DNA of 64,000 bases, from contig NZ_FOFU01000002.1 of NCBI RefSeq assembly GCF_900111035.1, positions 372,001-436,000 of the forward strand, read 5' to 3'. A program made the position numbers and the translations under genes. Positions 61,474 to 64,000 of the stretch are shown here, in pieces (position 1 is the first letter of the stretch; every line of letters starts with the position of its first letter). The notes beneath the pieces were generated by a model. The model was not told where the DNA came from and did not search any database. It saw only the letters and a list, made by a program, of their open reading frames with translations. Origin of the DNA: Treponema bryantii (lineage in GTDB: Bacteria; Spirochaetota; Spirochaetia; Treponematales; Treponemataceae).

Positions 61474-62136
61474 ATGGACTACAGTTATATTTTTCGATCG
61501 GCAAAAATTAAGAAAGACTCTCTGAAAGCGACTGGTTTTACAACAAGCGATGACAACAGTTATGAAATGGGAGTGCCAGTTTCCAACGGTTCATTCAAAG
61601 CCGACATCACTTTAGTGCTTTCCGACCAGACACTCACCGTCCAGCTTTTTGATTCTGCAACCGGCGAAAAATATCCGCTTTTTGATATCCCTTCTCACGG
61701 CGCATTTGTAGCTTCATTACGCGAAGAAGTCCAGAAGATTATTGATGACATTAAAACAAAATGTTTTGAGTCAAATGATTTGAAAGATGATTACATCGCC
61801 TGGATTAAATCAAAATTTGAAGCAGAGCCTGATTACCCGTGGCCGGATGATGCGCCCTACTCTTTTGTCTTCCGCTGTCCGAATGAAAAATGGTTTGCAC
61901 TTGTTATGAGAATTAAATACCGCCAGCTCGCTCTCACAGGCGATGAAAACGTCTGGGTTGTAAATATGAAAGCCGACCAGGATGCCATCCCGAATCTCAT
62001 AGATCACAAATCAATCTTCCCCGCCTGGCATATGAATAAGAAACACTGGATTACAATTCTGCTCACTGCAGTAACTGATTTCAATAAGCTGTGTGAACTA
62101 ACAGAAAAGAGTTTTACGCTTGTGAATAAAGCATAA
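61474..62136 (+). CDS. YjbR/MmcQ family protein with an N-terminal extension
   Basis: The last 120 residues match MmcQ/YjbR (YPWPDDAPYSFVFRCPNEKWFALVMRIKY, MKADQDAIPNLIDHKSIFPAWHMNKKHWITILL). The first 95 residues are an extra segment with YIFRSAKIKKDSLKATGF. The fold is CyaY-like, the function unknown. It directly follows the GNAT gene. Confidence 0.83.
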   Translation: MDYSYIFRSAKIKKDSLKATGFTTSDDNSYEMGVPVSNGSFKADITLVLSDQTLTVQLFDSATGEKYPLFDIPSHGAFVASLREEVQKIIDDIKTKCFESNDLKDDYIAWIKSKFEAEPDYPWPDDAPYSFVFRCPNEKWFALVMRIKYRQLALTGDENVWVVNMKADQDAIPNLIDHKSIFPAWHMNKKHWITILLTAVTDFNKLCELTEKSFTLVNKA

Positions 62137-62152
62137 ATCCGAATCCGATATA

Positions 62153-63175
62153 CTATAAGCTCTTTTCTTCTTCCAGAATCAGTTTAACATTGTACTTTTC
62201 AATGTCTGATAATTTGTCTTCTGAAAAGTTTTTATCTAATGGGTAATAGCCTTTATATTTTCCATCTATTTCCTTAAAGCCAAACCATCCGTATTCTGCA
62301 CATTCGACTTCAAACAATTCAATTAAATCTTTTGATTTAAAAGGATAGCCATTAAAAGCATAGATTGCGTTTCTGAGCAAGCGTAACTGAGGCTTTGTAT
62401 ACCAGAATAAACTCTGCTTAGTCAATTCCACGTTGCAAGGAACAAATCTCTTTTTTTGCAGAACTCTTGGACCTGTATCGCCAAAAATATTACCCATCAC
62501 AATTGTAATGCATTTTGTGTATTCATCCGGTTCAATATTTGTATAAACAGCTTCCCAAACATTGTCACTGACTCTTTTCATTGAACCTTCTTCTGGAAGT
62601 GCAAGCTGAATTGGAGAAGAATAGATGAGATTACTCTGGATTCTTACTGTCATCTTTCCAATCGCATTTTTCCAGCTGGAACCGGTGCCATAAAGATACT
62701 TTGCTATATTGTAGGATGGAGCTTCGCGACCATAAGTAGCTTTATATGAAATTCTGGTTTTTGTTGTCTTCTTAGAAGGAAACTTAATTGTTCTTACATA
62801 TGCATTTTCAAGTTCTGTAGGTTCATTTGAACTCCAGTTCTTCTTAATCGGGTAATCGGTATAACTGGTTTCAACATCATTAGTCCAGCATTTGAAATCA
62901 GAAATTGTTCCTTCTCCTCCAATTCCTAAACAGAAAAAAGGAAAACCGATTTCGAGACTGATATCTTTCCCGGTATTGTAAAAAGAGAAATCAACAGTAA
63001 TTTCGTAATCCTTAGGATTTAATACAATGTTTATGATTTCCTCAGACATTTCGACATCAACATTGCCTTCCTTAGTAGGAACAAGTTGGCCGCCTGCCAT
63101 AAAGAAATAAGTATCGTTTGCATAAAGGCTGAAAACCGAAAATAAAAGGCTAAATAATATAATAATTTTTTTCAT
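62153..63175 (-). CDS. Secreted YARHG-domain protein (paralogue 3)
   Basis: The start is taken as ATG 63175 (MKKIIILFSLLFSVFSLYAND), which gives a clean signal peptide. The 340-residue product has a beta-rich middle (VDVEMSEEIINIVLNPKDYEITVDFSFYNTGKDISLEIGFPFF) and a C-terminal YARHG-like part, RLLRNAIYAFNGYPFKSKDLIELFE. It is on the other strand from the array and more diverged. Possibly the same cell-surface function. Confidence 0.73.
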   Translation of the reverse strand: MKKIIILFSLLFSVFSLYANDTYFFMAGGQLVPTKEGNVDVEMSEEIINIVLNPKDYEITVDFSFYNTGKDISLEIGFPFFCLGIGGEGTISDFKCWTNDVETSYTDYPIKKNWSSNEPTELENAYVRTIKFPSKKTTKTRISYKATYGREAPSYNIAKYLYGTGSSWKNAIGKMTVRIQSNLIYSSPIQLALPEEGSMKRVSDNVWEAVYTNIEPDEYTKCITIVMGNIFGDTGPRVLQKKRFVPCNVELTKQSLFWYTKPQLRLLRNAIYAFNGYPFKSKDLIELFEVECAEYGWFGFKEIDGKYKGYYPLDKNFSEDKLSDIEKYNVKLILEEEKSL

Positions 63176-63228
63176 AATTTTTTTTAACTCCATTTTTTAA
63201 TATATAAAATCGAACCTAAACTGTCTAT

Positions 63229-64000
63229 CTATTCTCTAAACAGATCCGTAACATGGAACTGAGTTAAATCTTTTACAACCTCTGCAGCAATAATCATTCC
63301 TGCAACCGAAGGCACGAAGGCATTGCTGCCGGGAGTCTGTTTTTTTGGAGAACCTTTGCGGTCAGGTGTAACTCCGGAAGTATCTTCAAAATCAGGATCA
63401 GCTTCATCGACCTGCGGAGGAATTGCAGTCTCAGTTGAGAACACAACCTTGAGTCGTTTGATGCGTCGCTTCTTAAGTTCGTTTCTCATAACTCGGGCAA
63501 GCGGACACACTGAAGTGCGCGTGATGTCAGCAACCTTGAGCTTAGTCGGGTCAACCTTATTTCCAGCACCCATGCAACTGATAACCGGCTTTTTAAGCGC
63601 CTTTGCACGAGTGATGATTTCAAGTTTTCCGGTCACAGTATCAATGCAATCTACAATATAATCGTACTGAGAAAAATCAAACTGATCGGCAGTGTCGGGC
63701 ATGTAGAAGGTCTTCCATTTTGTTACTTTACAGTCCGGGTTAATGTCATGAATACGCTCTTCGGCAACATCAACCTTGTCCCTGCCGATTGTAGACTGCA
63801 GCGCGTAAAGCTGGCGGTTCAGATTTGAAAGACAGATTTTATCATCATCAACAATATCAATTGCACCAATCCCGGAACGAACCAGAGCCTCAACAACATA
63901 GCTGCCTACCCCGCCAATGCCAAAAACAATAACACGGGCATTGTAGAGTTTTTCCATATTCTCTTTTCCGAATGTAAGTCTGGTTCGTGCAAACTGATTT
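63229..64000 (-). CDS. tcdA: tRNA threonylcarbamoyladenosine dehydratase / ThiF-family protein (partial, start outside window)
   Basis: The frame is open to the right edge: upstream of ATG 63957 it still reads NQFARTRLTFGKENMEKLYNARVIVFGIGGVGSYVVEALVRSGIG, matching the family N-terminus, so the true start lies past 64000. The ATP-binding GGVGSYV, the DxD-like DIVDDDKICLSNLNRQ and YIVDCIDTVTGK are present. C-terminal sequence is KKRRIKRLKVVFSTE and GSNAFVPSVAGMIIAAEVV. It would cyclise t6A in tRNA; a ThiF/MoeB activity is less likely. Confidence 0.87.
   Translation of the reverse strand, partial: NQFARTRLTFGKENMEKLYNARVIVFGIGGVGSYVVEALVRSGIGAIDIVDDDKICLSNLNRQLYALQSTIGRDKVDVAEERIHDINPDCKVTKWKTFYMPDTADQFDFSQYDYIVDCIDTVTGKLEIITRAKALKKPVISCMGAGNKVDPTKLKVADITRTSVCPLARVMRNELKKRRIKRLKVVFSTETAIPPQVDEADPDFEDTSGVTPDRKGSPKKQTPGSNAFVPSVAGMIIAAEVVKDLTQFHVTDLFRE

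Noticed and set aside
1-64000. CRISPR arrays, rRNA genes or complete insertion sequences
   Set aside because: No regularly spaced repeats, rRNA-like sequence or transposase gene was seen on either strand.

Overview
The window is about 64 kb of AT-rich bacterial chromosome, densely coded on both strands with short gaps. Standard sigma-70-like promoters and AGGAG-type ribosome sites are easy to see. Repertoire and style (secreted YARHG and SH3 proteins without a lipobox, MobV-type mobile element, many small GNAT, methyltransferase and kinase genes) fit a host-associated or rumen Treponema or a related spirochaete. That is an inference; there is no rRNA or complete tRNA here to settle it.

1-13.1 kb is a catabolic locus. 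Reading down the minus strand from a divergently transcribed PucR-type regulator (11877-13076) there are a class III aminotransferase, an iron-dependent alcohol dehydrogenase, a strong inverted repeat, a complete Liv-type ABC importer (binding protein, LivH, LivM, LivG, LivF), a fused PxpB-PxpC 5-oxoprolinase, a DUF1445 D-glutamate cyclase, a D-amino acid transaminase and a DUF4392 D-glutamate cyclase cut by the left edge. Together they suggest uptake of an amino compound and processing of D-glutamate and 5-oxoproline. The DUF1445 gene has an in-frame TAG where the family has glutamine.

13.1-20.2 kb is mobile or eroded DNA: an acyltransferase remnant, structured non-coding DNA, a mobilisable module (unknown acidic protein, MobV-like relaxase, ParB-like protein, small HTH protein, tyrosine integrase), then two direct repeats that look like tRNA 3' ends, each followed by a terminator, and a fragment of a type I restriction HsdM gene.

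20.2-53.8 kb is a long run of small accessory genes: MazG-like and macro-domain proteins, an SOS-like locus (catalytically dead UmuD-like protein, XRE-S24 repressor, UmuC-like polymerase, YolD-like protein), AraC regulators (one fused to a methyltransferase), at least eight GNAT genes, methyltransferases, deaminases, P-loop kinases, 2H phosphoesterases, EAL and GGDEF proteins, MFS and MATE transporters, a YefM-RelE type toxin-antitoxin pair, and MarR and HxlR regulators with clear palindromic operators. Several genes here are broken or truncated.

53.8-64 kb holds an array of secreted, paralogous proteins of unknown function (two YARHG genes, two propeller-like genes, one SH3 protein, and a further YARHG gene on the other strand). 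Their ends are conserved and their middles diverge, which looks like mosaic recombination. A DUF4143 ATPase, a GNAT gene and a YjbR gene lie among them, and a TcdA/ThiF-type gene runs off the right edge.
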